Shown here: in pieces, positions 1-5,649 of the stretch | Layout: each line of letters starts with the position of its first letter | Numbering within the stretch: position 1 is the stretch's first letter | Origin: Candidatus Rokuibacteriota bacterium | GTDB taxonomy: Bacteria > Methylomirabilota > Methylomirabilia > Rokubacteriales > CSP1-6 | Direction of reading: 5' to 3' | Length of the DNA stretch: 5,659 bases | Assembly: GCA_016177555.1 (NCBI GenBank) | Contig: JACOVB010000300.1 | Coordinates: forward strand, 1 to 5,659 | Program-made: the position numbers and the translations under genes | The notes under the pieces: generated by a model | What the model saw: only the letters and a program-made list of their open reading frames with translations | Told to the model about the DNA's origin: nothing | The model's database searches: none

Positions 1-90
1 CGGGACCAGATGGCGACGGAGGGGCTGATCTTTGCGTTCTCGATGGAGACGGTGGACCGGCTCCTCCAGGCGGACGGGAAGGCGCGATGA
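1..90 (+). CDS. C-terminal end of an unidentified gene, coupled to the E2 gene
   Basis: The frame is open from the window edge to a TGA at 88-90 and gives 29 residues ending in LLQADGKAR. I do not recognise the family from this short tail. The stop overlaps the start of the next gene (ATGA at 87-90), the usual sign of translational coupling in an operon. Genes next to bacterial E2-like genes often encode a ThiF/E1-like adenylyltransferase, a JAB-type peptidase or a ubiquitin-like protein, so one of these is a reasonable guess, but nothing in the visible residues decides. The reading frame and the coupling are what the sequence shows. Confidence 0.65.
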   Translation, partial: RDQMATEGLIFAFSMETVDRLLQADGKAR

Positions 91-932
91 CCCTCCGGAT
101 GAAACGTCTGGCGGCGGACTACGAGCGGGTGCGGCTCGCCTTTCCGGCGGGGTCGCCGATCTCGATCAAGGAGGTGTACGGGCGCCCGCCCGAGAAGTAC
201 CACGTCCGGTTCGAGGTGGCCGGGCTGGCGGTGAAGGGGGGAAAGATCCTTCCGGAGAAGGAGCATCTGGTCGAGGTGTATCTGCCGGCGGCGTATCCGC
301 GGATGTCGCCGCAGTGCCGGATGCTCACACCGGTCTTCCACCCGAACATCGCCCCGCACGCGATCTGCATCGGGGACCACTGGGCGGCGGGCGAATCGCT
401 CGTGGAGCTGCTGGTGCGGATCGCCGAGATGCTCTCGTTCCAGTCTTACAACATCAAGAGTCCGCTGAACGGCGAGGCGGCGCGATGGGCCGAGCAGCAC
501 GCCGGGGAACTGCCCACCGACCGCCGCGATTTCAGTTTCCGGGACGTGGGTCCGGCGAAGCACACGGCGGTCTGCCTGAACTGCGGGAGCACGGACGGCG
601 TGGAGTCCTGCGGCTTCGGTCATGCCGCCTGTCCGGACTGCCGGGCGCCGTGCGGGACCTGCGGGAAGTCGACCTGTCTCCGGTGCGCCCGCCGGACCTG
701 TGCGGTGTGCCGTGCGGAGGGATGCCCGGGCTGTTCGGCGACGTGCGCCAACTGTACGCTCGGCCTCTGCGCGAAGCACCGGGCGGACTGCAAGGTCTGC
801 CGCAAGCCCCATTGCGGGGACTGCATGGTCCCCTGTCCGACTTGCTCCGCGTCGGTCTGCCTCCGAGACTACGACGGCGCCGCGGGCCGCTGCCGCCCGT
901 GCGCGAGCGCCGGGGTGGCCGAGAGCCGGTGA
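87..932 (+). CDS. E2-like (UBC-fold) ubiquitin-conjugating protein with C-terminal RING-like and zinc-knuckle region
   Basis: The protein has 281 residues. Residues 1-150 follow the E2 pattern in order: a YHVRFEV strand near 38, PAAYPRMSP at 67-75 (matching YP-x-x-PP of eukaryotic E2s), HPN at 85-87, candidate catalytic Cys94 in ICIGDHW, Trp99, then helix residues PLNGEAARW at 126-134. HPN-to-Cys spacing is 7, against about 8 in UbcH5-type E2s. Such enzymes carry a ubiquitin-like protein as a Cys thioester and pass it to a target. Residues 163-272 hold 25 cysteines: a compact C3HC4 RING-like cluster (163-192) and 15-residue Cys-pair repeats. No signal peptide is seen, so it is probably cytoplasmic. 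The start at 87 overlaps the previous stop, with GGGAAGG 4 nt upstream; ATG at 99 is an alternative. The UBC call is strong; true ligase activity of the tail is inference. Confidence 0.88.
   Translation: MTLRMKRLAADYERVRLAFPAGSPISIKEVYGRPPEKYHVRFEVAGLAVKGGKILPEKEHLVEVYLPAAYPRMSPQCRMLTPVFHPNIAPHAICIGDHWAAGESLVELLVRIAEMLSFQSYNIKSPLNGEAARWAEQHAGELPTDRRDFSFRDVGPAKHTAVCLNCGSTDGVESCGFGHAACPDCRAPCGTCGKSTCLRCARRTCAVCRAEGCPGCSATCANCTLGLCAKHRADCKVCRKPHCGDCMVPCPTCSASVCLRDYDGAAGRCRPCASAGVAESR
573..662 (+). other. RING-like C3HC4 zinc cluster inside the E2 protein
   Basis: Residues 163-192 give C163-x2-C166-x8-C175-x3-H179-x2-C182-x2-C185-x3-C189-x2-C192. The order and spacing follow the RING-HC ligand pattern, but the two variable loops (8 and 3 residues) are about one residue shorter than the usual minimum. 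A pair of zinc ribbons could give the same ligands, so the RING assignment is likely but not certain. Confidence 0.6.
651..869 (+). repeat. Five tandem 15-residue Cys-pair repeats in the E2 tail
   Basis: The motif C-x2-C-x4-C-x2-C recurs with first cysteines at residues 189, 205, 220, 235 and 250, so the period is 16, 15, 15 and 15. The last ligand is Cys, Cys, His231, Cys and Asp261 in turn, so the final unit is degenerate. The spacing resembles the CxxC-x4-CxxC part of B-box or zinc-ribbon folds. The first unit shares C189 and C192 with the RING-like cluster. Likely role: zinc-bound rod or protein-binding surface (inference). Confidence 0.75.
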
Positions 933-1114
933 TTGGCCACTGAAGGCACGGAAGGCGCTGGAACAACAACAACAGCAGTGGCAGGAGAGGGCATCGCGGG
1001 ACGGGCGCCGCGATGGAAGGCGCGGACGGTTTGGCCTGTGCACACAGGTTGGAAGCCTGTCTCGCCCGCTCAACAAGGGCGGGCTCGCCAAGGGCGAACG
1101 GAGTTCCCCCTCGA
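933..1114. other. Convergent intergenic region with several hairpins
   Basis: This is the gap between the ends of the + strand E2 gene and the - strand 855-residue gene. It opens with a short AAC-rich run (about 961-974). Inverted repeats then follow closely: 992-999 with 1008-1015 (CATCGCGG/CCGCGATG), 1035-1040 with 1043-1048 (CCTGTG/CACAGG), 1044-1048 with 1056-1060 (ACAGG/CCTGT), and 1064-1069 with 1079-1084 (GCCCGC/GCGGGC). No convincing small coding region is seen. Confidence 0.55.
992..1015. terminator. Possible bidirectional terminator hairpin
   Basis: A perfect 8-bp stem (CATCGCGG/CCGCGATG) with an 8-nt loop lies between two convergent genes, where a shared terminator is expected. 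No T-tract follows on either strand, so intrinsic termination is not shown. Confidence 0.3.
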
Positions 1115-3682
1115 TTACTGCGGTGCCTGCACCGGGATCGTCAGCGTCGTCCCGGGATCGAGCGTCACCCTCCCGTCGTGGAGCCTCAGCGGCGGCGCCG
1201 GGTCGGAGTCATCCTCTCCCCCGAGCGCTTCTGACTCGATCTGCAGGTTCCAGGTACCCGGAGGGAGAAGCTGAAACGTGGCGCTCGCCTCTCCGGTCTC
1301 GGAGTGCAGAGTGTCGCTCTGCTCGAAAACAGTGTCGCCCTCGAGACTCACGAGTCGCACGGAGAGGGTGATCCACCCCTCCCCCACCTTTGAAACGACC
1401 GTCAGATCGCTCCCCTTTCGGGCCCGGATGAGGATCTCCTCCGAGGTCCCCGCGTCAACGACGACCGGGTCGGTGTAGTGCTGCCGCGCTACGACCGTGA
1501 GGGTGACGGGCGCCGCCGGCAGGTCCTCGATGGCGAATCGGCCGAGAGGGTCGGGGTCGAAGTACCGCCACGTGTCGGCCCACTCAAACCCCTCGCCGGA
1601 AACGTGAATCCGGCCGTGTACTGGCCCCCCGCTTCGAGAATCGACGATCCGGCCCCGGAGGGTTCGGGTGGGAGGCAGGACCAGGACAAGCCCCCCGCGT
1701 GAGCCGGGCACTTCGAGCGTCTGGGAGCGCCACCGTCCAAACGGAGTCTCCGCCTGGAGGGTGAGGGGAAGGACCGGGTCGGGGACGAAGAAGTCGAAGG
1801 CGCCCCCGGAGTCCGCGTCGGCGAAGGTGATCTGCCGGTCCGCAGACCTGGCGCAGATCCCCGCGAAGGGCGCTGCAGCCCCTTCAGCCGACAGTACCCG
1901 GCCGACCAGACGAACCCATCTCCGGGGCGAAATCACCACCGGGGTCTCATCGCGCACCTCGCCGGCGCGAACACTCACTTCAAACGGAGGAAACGGGAGA
2001 TCGGAGTCACCGTGGCCCGGACTGACGGTGTACCCTCCGGCCCACAGGATCGCGGTCAGACGTCCGTCCGCATCGGTGTCGCCGAAAAGGCAGGGGGAAG
2101 AGGACAGGGATCCCCGATCGGGCGGAAGGGCCAGACCGGCCCGCTCCGCTTCCTCGCTCGTGATCGAGGCTTTGCGTTCCAGCGCGACTCCCGTTCCGGC
2201 GATCGCCTCGCCCTCCCGGGTCACGAATCGAAACCGGACCAGTCCGATCGGGGGGAAGGGGATGGCCGGTCGATCGACACCGTCGTCCCCCCCCGCCCTC
2301 ACGACGGCCTTTCCGCGGACGGGCTCGCGAAATGCGGGATAGGCCAACGCGAGGCCGGCGGCCTCGCCGGGCGCCCAGGCGAACGAGCAAAACACGCCCA
2401 GGGCGCCATCGGAGTCGGAATATCCATCGACCTCCACGCGGCCTCCCCCGATATGGCGGCCGGCTCTGTACGCGCGCAGAGGGCCTCGACCGCCGGAATC
2501 GGTGAGCCACACGGCGGGACGAACGCGCTCCGCGATCTCCGGCGGCCACCCGACCAGCGTGGACTCCATCCGTCGTGCCGGCCCTCCCCTCTCGGCGACT
2601 CGCACTTCGATCTCCACTTCCGGGTCGCTCCGAATCTCGACCGACCCGACGAGGGCCCGCTCCTCCCCGAAGCGGGCATGGACATCATAGTCCCCGGCGG
2701 CAAGCCCGCTGAAGAGCACACCGCCGCCGGCGTCCGACCGTCCCACGAGACGCGGCCGATCGGGGCCGTCTCCGTCATCGCGCCAGGAATCGGGGAAGCC
2801 GGGTCGGGTCAACGGTTCCTCCCGGCGGAGTCGCTTCTGATAGACGGAGATCTGCGCGCCGCGGACAGGGGTCCCGTTCGCATCGACGATCTTGAGCGTG
2901 ACCGGTCGGGACGGCTCCACCTCAAAATCCAGCCCGGCCAGGTCCTGCGTCCCCGCCCGAATCAACCAGGTGCACATCGTCGCCGAACCATCGATCTGGA
3001 GCGTGAAACTCCCGTCGGGGACCAGGTCAAACCGATACCCGCCATCCGCCCCTGTGACGATGTCGCGAACCCAGGCCTCCTTGTCCCACCATCCCTCTCC
3101 TTCTTGGATGGACAATCTCGCGCCGGCGAGCGGTCGCCCATCGGAACGAACCATCCCGCTCATCGACCGGAATCGCGGAAGGCGGAACTCCCGCCGGGCC
3201 TCGGGCACAGGATCTCCCACGGGAAATCGGACAGGCGGGTAGGGATCGAGTTTGACGCGGATGAAGTCGATGAGATTCCGAACGAGGGTCAGCCGACAGC
3301 GACCTTCGGGATCCGTGATCCCGGGCGGACACAACTCATCAGGCGTCGAGGCGCCAAGCAGGCGTATCGGGAGGACGCGCGCCCCGCTCGCGGGACGCCC
3401 ATCGGCGTGCCGAAGGGTGACGTGAAGCGACCAGCGCGAGAGGACATGGGGGTAGGCGGAATCGGACAGCGGCTCGCCGGGGGCGAAATCGGAAGCGGCG
3501 ATCGCTCCAGGAGACGGGGAAGGGGCCGGGCACGGAAGCGAAGGATTCGGGGCGCGACGACGCCCCTCATCCGGGAGCGGGGGTTCGGCATCGCGGGCGG
3601 TGTGACGATAGCTGTCGACGCCGATGACGAGCAGGGCGAGCGCCAGGACCGCCGTTAGAATGGGGATTCGGCGGAAGTTCAT
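1115..3682 (-). CDS. Large exported protein of carboxypeptidase-regulatory-like beta-sandwich modules
   Basis: The protein has 855 residues. Residues 6-23 (IPILTAVLALALLVIGVD) form a signal anchor or uncleaved signal peptide after basic residues. A Pro-rich linker (about 31-60) follows. The rest is a string of modules beginning 'G-x-V/L...G-x-P-x-x-G-A-x-V' and closing 'D-x-x-G-x-F/Y-x-x-x-L-x-x-G-x-Y/F-x-L', as in CarboxypepD_reg and related Ig-like folds: about 85-165, 172-256, 260-360, 480-580, 590-670, 675-755 and a last one to 853. No enzymatic motif is seen, so a cell-surface or periplasmic structural or binding role is inferred. The start codon overlaps the stop of the signal peptidase remnant (ATGA). 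The nearest GAGG is about 15 nt upstream, so coupling may have driven translation. With the upstream gene broken, expression may depend on a promoter in the repeat or the IS end. Confidence 0.85.
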   Translation of the reverse strand: MNFRRIPILTAVLALALLVIGVDSYRHTARDAEPPLPDEGRRRAPNPSLPCPAPSPSPGAIAASDFAPGEPLSDSAYPHVLSRWSLHVTLRHADGRPASGARVLPIRLLGASTPDELCPPGITDPEGRCRLTLVRNLIDFIRVKLDPYPPVRFPVGDPVPEARREFRLPRFRSMSGMVRSDGRPLAGARLSIQEGEGWWDKEAWVRDIVTGADGGYRFDLVPDGSFTLQIDGSATMCTWLIRAGTQDLAGLDFEVEPSRPVTLKIVDANGTPVRGAQISVYQKRLRREEPLTRPGFPDSWRDDGDGPDRPRLVGRSDAGGGVLFSGLAAGDYDVHARFGEERALVGSVEIRSDPEVEIEVRVAERGGPARRMESTLVGWPPEIAERVRPAVWLTDSGGRGPLRAYRAGRHIGGGRVEVDGYSDSDGALGVFCSFAWAPGEAAGLALAYPAFREPVRGKAVVRAGGDDGVDRPAIPFPPIGLVRFRFVTREGEAIAGTGVALERKASITSEEAERAGLALPPDRGSLSSSPCLFGDTDADGRLTAILWAGGYTVSPGHGDSDLPFPPFEVSVRAGEVRDETPVVISPRRWVRLVGRVLSAEGAAAPFAGICARSADRQITFADADSGGAFDFFVPDPVLPLTLQAETPFGRWRSQTLEVPGSRGGLVLVLPPTRTLRGRIVDSRSGGPVHGRIHVSGEGFEWADTWRYFDPDPLGRFAIEDLPAAPVTLTVVARQHYTDPVVVDAGTSEEILIRARKGSDLTVVSKVGEGWITLSVRLVSLEGDTVFEQSDTLHSETGEASATFQLLPPGTWNLQIESEALGGEDDSDPAPPLRLHDGRVTLDPGTTLTIPVQAPQ

Positions 3683-3963
3683 TTCGAATCGTCAGGTCCT
3701 CTCTCGCTCCCCTGCTTGACCCCGCCGATCCGGTCCCAGGGCCAGTGGCAGAACCACGCCCTTCCGGTGACACTCTTCGCGGGAACAAACCCGAAGAGGC
3801 CACTGTCGAGGCGCGTGGGTGAACCGTCCCCGAGCACGAAGTAGCTTCCGGCAGGATCGGTGACGCTCTTCGACTCACGGACAAGATATCTCGACCATGG
3901 AATGAACTCGTAGATGTATAACCTGACTCTCCAAGGAGCCGTAACGAAATGACTGCGGTACTT
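3679..3963 (-). pseudogene. lepB: Signal peptidase I-like gene, C-terminal remnant
   Basis: The frame is open for 94 residues after a TAG at 3964-3966 and ends in a TGA overlapping the next start. It contains GSYFVLGDG and then RLDSGLFGFVPAKSVTGRA, which match the last conserved box of type I signal peptidases (GDN-x-x-x-S-x-DSR-x-W/F-G-x-V-P, then G-x-A). The block PWRVRLYIYEFIPWSRYLV before it probably continues the same fold. The catalytic Ser and Lys lie in the N-terminal half, which is absent. No ATG, GTG or TTG occurs in frame ahead of the box, so this is a broken gene. Two box residues are also changed (GDN to GDG, DSR to DSG). It borders the palindromic repeat and IS, which explains the loss; the missing half may lie beyond the right edge of the window. 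Confidence 0.72.
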
Positions 3964-3973
3964 CTACGCGTAG

Positions 3974-4081
3974 CGTAGGGGCGGGGCTCGCCCCCGCCCC
4001 CTGTCGAGTGGCGCTTCGAGCGGCCCGGCACAAGGAGATGGAGGTATCTCCCACAGGGGGGCGACCGCAAGGGTCGCCCCT
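3974..4081. repeat. Composite palindromic repeat element (REP/MITE-like), split at one end by the IS
   Basis: The element starts CGTAGGGGCG and ends CGCCCCT, inverted copies of each other. Inside are two strong hairpins: GGGGCGGGG/CCCCGCCCC (3978-3986 with 3992-4000, loop 5) and GGGGCGACC/GGTCGCCCC (4058-4066 with 4072-4080, loop 5). Between them lie a larger-scale inverted pair CCCCTGT/ACAGGGG (3998-4004 with 4053-4059) and a central hairpin GGAGAT/ATCTCC (4034-4039 with 4046-4051). The expected last bases ACG are found at 5657-5659, on the far side of the IS. It looks like a dispersed non-coding repeat; copy number cannot be seen here. Confidence 0.65.
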
Positions 4082-4106
4082 TATATGAGCCACGCCCTGC
4101 TGTCAA
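4080..4106 (-). promoter_or_regulatory. Candidate outward/circle-junction promoter at the IS end
   Basis: On the - strand a consensus -35 TTGACA (4106-4101) is followed after 15 bp by TATAAG (4085-4080), whose last two bases are the core AG. In the circular form, joining to 5654 also makes TAAGAT at 17-bp spacing. That would place a promoter in front of the transposase and the downstream guide RNA. In the inserted state it would point toward the signal peptidase remnant and the 855-residue gene. Confidence 0.5.
4085..4097 (+). repeat. IS subterminal inverted repeat (transposase 3' side)
   Basis: ATGAGCCACGCCC, an exact inverted copy of 5637-5649. It lies 3 bp inside the proposed end. Confidence 0.8.
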
Positions 4107-4112
4107 GTGAAC

Positions 4113-4155
4113 GGGTGCCTGTCTTCCGTTTTTTCTTCTTCTTTCCCAAGCACCC
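4113..4155. repeat. Spaced inverted repeat around a polypyrimidine tract
   Basis: GGGTGC (4113-4118) pairs with GCACCC (4150-4155) across 31 nt that include a run of T/C (4129-4145; purine-rich on the - strand). It lies between the guide RNA and the IS end. The function is unknown. Confidence 0.35.
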
Positions 4156-4191
4156 TCTCTCCATCCAAACGTGGGAACGTGTAGGTCGGAA

Positions 4192-4368
4192 GCGGCGCGG
4201 TTCGCGCCGCCGGTCCGTCCTTATATCCGTGAAGGGACTCATCGGTCCCGGCACATGATGACCATGCGGTGGCGTTCCCCACGCCGCGGCCCAATCTACA
4301 AATCGAGGCCTCAAGGGCCCCAGGGGCGACCACGGGCTCGCGGGTCCGTTTGAAGGATTTCGACCCAC
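4192..4368 (-). ncRNA. Putative bridge/seek guide RNA of the IS
   Basis: In the non-coding tail downstream of the transposase, the - strand folds into two internal-loop hairpins. First (4343 to 4284): a 9-bp basal stem with one bulged A (4334-4343 with 4284-4292), a 5' loop segment GGTCGCCCCT (4331-4322), an apical stem GGGGCC/GGCCTC with 5-nt loop (4321-4305) and a 3' loop segment GATTTGTAG (4304-4296). The 5' segment equals the target flank and core at 4072-4081; the 3' segment ends in GTAG, complementary to the CTAC after the core. Second (4262 to 4220): GTCATC, apical stem GGGAC/GTCCC, then ATATAAG, matching the two IS ends. A GC hairpin (4192-4210) may close the RNA. The order, target loop then donor loop, is that of known bridge RNAs. 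The ends are approximate. Confidence 0.68.
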
Positions 4369-4428
4369 TCTCGGTTCCTGGACAGATCATCGATCCCCGG
4401 CTCCTCTTTTCCTCCCTGACGCCCTCGC

Positions 4429-5532
4429 TCAGGCCGCTTTGTACTCCGCTCCGGGTATCTCCACTCCCGCCGTCACGTACAGCCACATCCGCACCAGAAG
4501 TTGACGCGCCAACGCCACGATCGCCATCCGCTTGATCCGTCCCTTCATCCTCAGTCGCGGCCCCCACTTCCGTACGAGCGCGCTTTGCGGCTGCCATCGA
4601 ACCCACATCCACGCCAGCTCGATCATCGTTTTCCGCAGGAACGGACGTCCCGCTTTGTCGATCGAGAGAATCTGACCTCCGCTTCCGCTCAGCCGCGGTT
4701 GCGGCGTCAGTCCCACGAACGATCCGATCCGCCTTCCCGAGGTGAACCGATCCCAGCTCCCGAACTCCGACGTCAGTGACTCCGCCGTGATCAGGCCGAT
4801 CGCCTTGAGCTTCGCCAGGCGGCGCTCGGGAGATTCCTTCGGCCGCCGTTCGTGTCGTCCCTTCAGCTCCTTGTTGATCTCCCCCAGTCGCTTCTGGAAG
4901 TGACCCAGGGTCTCCACCTCGCGTCGCAGATACTTCACCACCTCCTCCGGCACCTTTTTCCCGTCTCCCGTCTTCCACTCCCCGCCTCGCGCCAGTTCCG
5001 CCTCCCACTCCTTCCGGTTTCCTGGTGCCGGTGTCAGGTCGATCCCGTACACCCGCAGCTTCGACCCCAGACGGTTCCGGTGCCGCGTGCATTCCCGAAC
5101 GATCTCGTCCCGTTCCCGGATCAGTTCCCGTCGCGCCTCGTCCTCCAGCGCCAGCGGCCGCACCACGCTGAAGCACCGCTGATCCCCTCCTTCGTACCGC
5201 CGCAGTTCACCCACCAGCTTGATCGCGTCCAGACGATCCGTCTTCCGCTCCCGCCCCGGCGGCCGTTTCAGCGTGTGCGGCGCCACGATCCGGTTTTCCA
5301 CCCCGCGCTCCCGGATCCACCGGTCCAGCCACACCCCGTACCGTCCCGCCTCGTAGATCGACACCACGCGTTCTCCACGCGCCGCCTCCACCTTCAGCCA
5401 CTTCTCCAGCACCTCCAGTTTCCGTTCCTGCGTCCCTCGCAGTGTTCGCACCGAAGGCTTCGCCTGTTCGCTCGGCCACGTCCCCACCTTCCAGTCCTTG
5501 TCCGCCAGCTCCAAAGAAACTAGAGTAGTCAT
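4429..5532 (-). CDS. IS110-family transposase (DEDD recombinase)
   Basis: The protein has 367 residues from the start at 5532. The N-terminal RuvC-like part shows LVSLELADKDW (4-14), YEAGRYGVWL (60-69) and KTDRLDAIKL (97-106), so the acidic set is probably E8, E61, D99 and D102; most relatives have Asp at the first position. A helical, charged middle (about 130-240) follows. The C-terminal Transposase_20-like part has the hairpin-like KLKAIGLITAESLTSEFG (241-258), then FVGLTPQPRLSGSGG (272-286), which includes the likely catalytic Ser, and KAGRPFLRKTMIELAW (293-308). The enzyme should cut and rejoin DNA at a short core, guided by the IS-encoded RNA. The start at 5532 is chosen over the in-frame ATG at 5649 because AGGGAG lies 9 nt upstream, family homology begins here, and 5649 falls inside the IS terminal repeat. 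Confidence 0.9.
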   Translation of the reverse strand: MTTLVSLELADKDWKVGTWPSEQAKPSVRTLRGTQERKLEVLEKWLKVEAARGERVVSIYEAGRYGVWLDRWIRERGVENRIVAPHTLKRPPGRERKTDRLDAIKLVGELRRYEGGDQRCFSVVRPLALEDEARRELIRERDEIVRECTRHRNRLGSKLRVYGIDLTPAPGNRKEWEAELARGGEWKTGDGKKVPEEVVKYLRREVETLGHFQKRLGEINKELKGRHERRPKESPERRLAKLKAIGLITAESLTSEFGSWDRFTSGRRIGSFVGLTPQPRLSGSGGQILSIDKAGRPFLRKTMIELAWMWVRWQPQSALVRKWGPRLRMKGRIKRMAIVALARQLLVRMWLYVTAGVEIPGAEYKAA

Positions 5533-5541
5533 GGGCCACGT

Positions 5542-5591
5542 CTCCCTTTCGAGGGACCTTGGTGCTCTCGAGCTTCTTGGTGCTCCCAAGA
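5542..5591 (-). promoter_or_regulatory. Structured transposase leader with ribosome binding site in a stem
   Basis: The ribosome binding site AGGGAG (5547-5542) is partly inside a hairpin, TCCCT/AGGGA with loop CGAA (5556-5543). Upstream is a second hairpin, TCTTGG/CCAAGA with a 5-nt loop (5591-5575), and a 10-bp direct repeat, GAGCACCAAG on the - strand (5585-5576 and 5567-5558). Pairing could lower transposase translation; this is inference. Confidence 0.45.
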
Positions 5592-5608
5592 GGCCGAACA
5601 CCGTTTCT

Positions 5609-5639
5609 CCCGGGGGGAAGTGTATGTCTTCCCCCCGGG
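5609..5639. other. Strong perfect hairpin near the IS end
   Basis: A perfect 12-bp stem (CCCGGGGGGAAG at 5609-5620, CTTCCCCCCGGG at 5628-5639) with a 7-nt loop lies between the IS terminal repeat and the transposase. It may block read-through from outside the IS into the transposase, or form part of the end recognised by the transposase. No T-tract follows it on the - strand. Confidence 0.6.
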
Positions 5640-5649
5640 CGTGGCTCAT
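5637..5649 (-). repeat. IS subterminal inverted repeat (transposase 5' side)
   Basis: It reads ATGAGCCACGCCC on the - strand and pairs exactly with 4085-4097. It lies 5 bp inside the proposed end, and three of its bases are shared with the strong hairpin at 5609-5639. Confidence 0.8.

Noticed and set aside
651..869. CRISPR-like or satellite DNA repeat
   Set aside because: The periodicity is in protein residues (45 bp) within a coding frame; the DNA units differ and there are no spacers.
32..943. Out-of-frame + strand reading of 303 codons over the E2 gene
   Set aside because: The frame starting at 87 carries HPN, Cys94 and a regular Cys array; this frame has no conserved motif.
2012..3658. 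Long + strand open frame of 548 codons
   Set aside because: It lies antisense to the 855-residue gene, whose - strand frame has a signal anchor and recognisable repeated modules. The + frame is low-complexity and Arg/Gly/Pro-rich, as expected of a GC-rich shadow.
4129..4145. T-rich tract as an intrinsic terminator on the + strand
   Set aside because: No stable GC hairpin lies directly before it and no + strand gene ends nearby.
4219..4249. Hammerhead-ribozyme-like CGATGAGTCC on the - strand
   Set aside because: The core would need CTGATGA and a later GAAA; here it is CCGATGA and GGAC follows, so the core is not met. The segment is better explained as the apical stem of the donor loop.
4103..5176. 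Second - strand open frame of 357 codons overlapping the transposase
   Set aside because: It is an out-of-frame shadow of the transposase with Arg/Gly-rich sequence and no family motifs, and it runs across the putative guide RNA.
5532..5649. Upstream ATG at 5649 as the transposase start
   Set aside because: It falls in the IS terminal inverted repeat, runs through the hairpin region and lacks family similarity; the start at 5532 has a good ribosome binding site.
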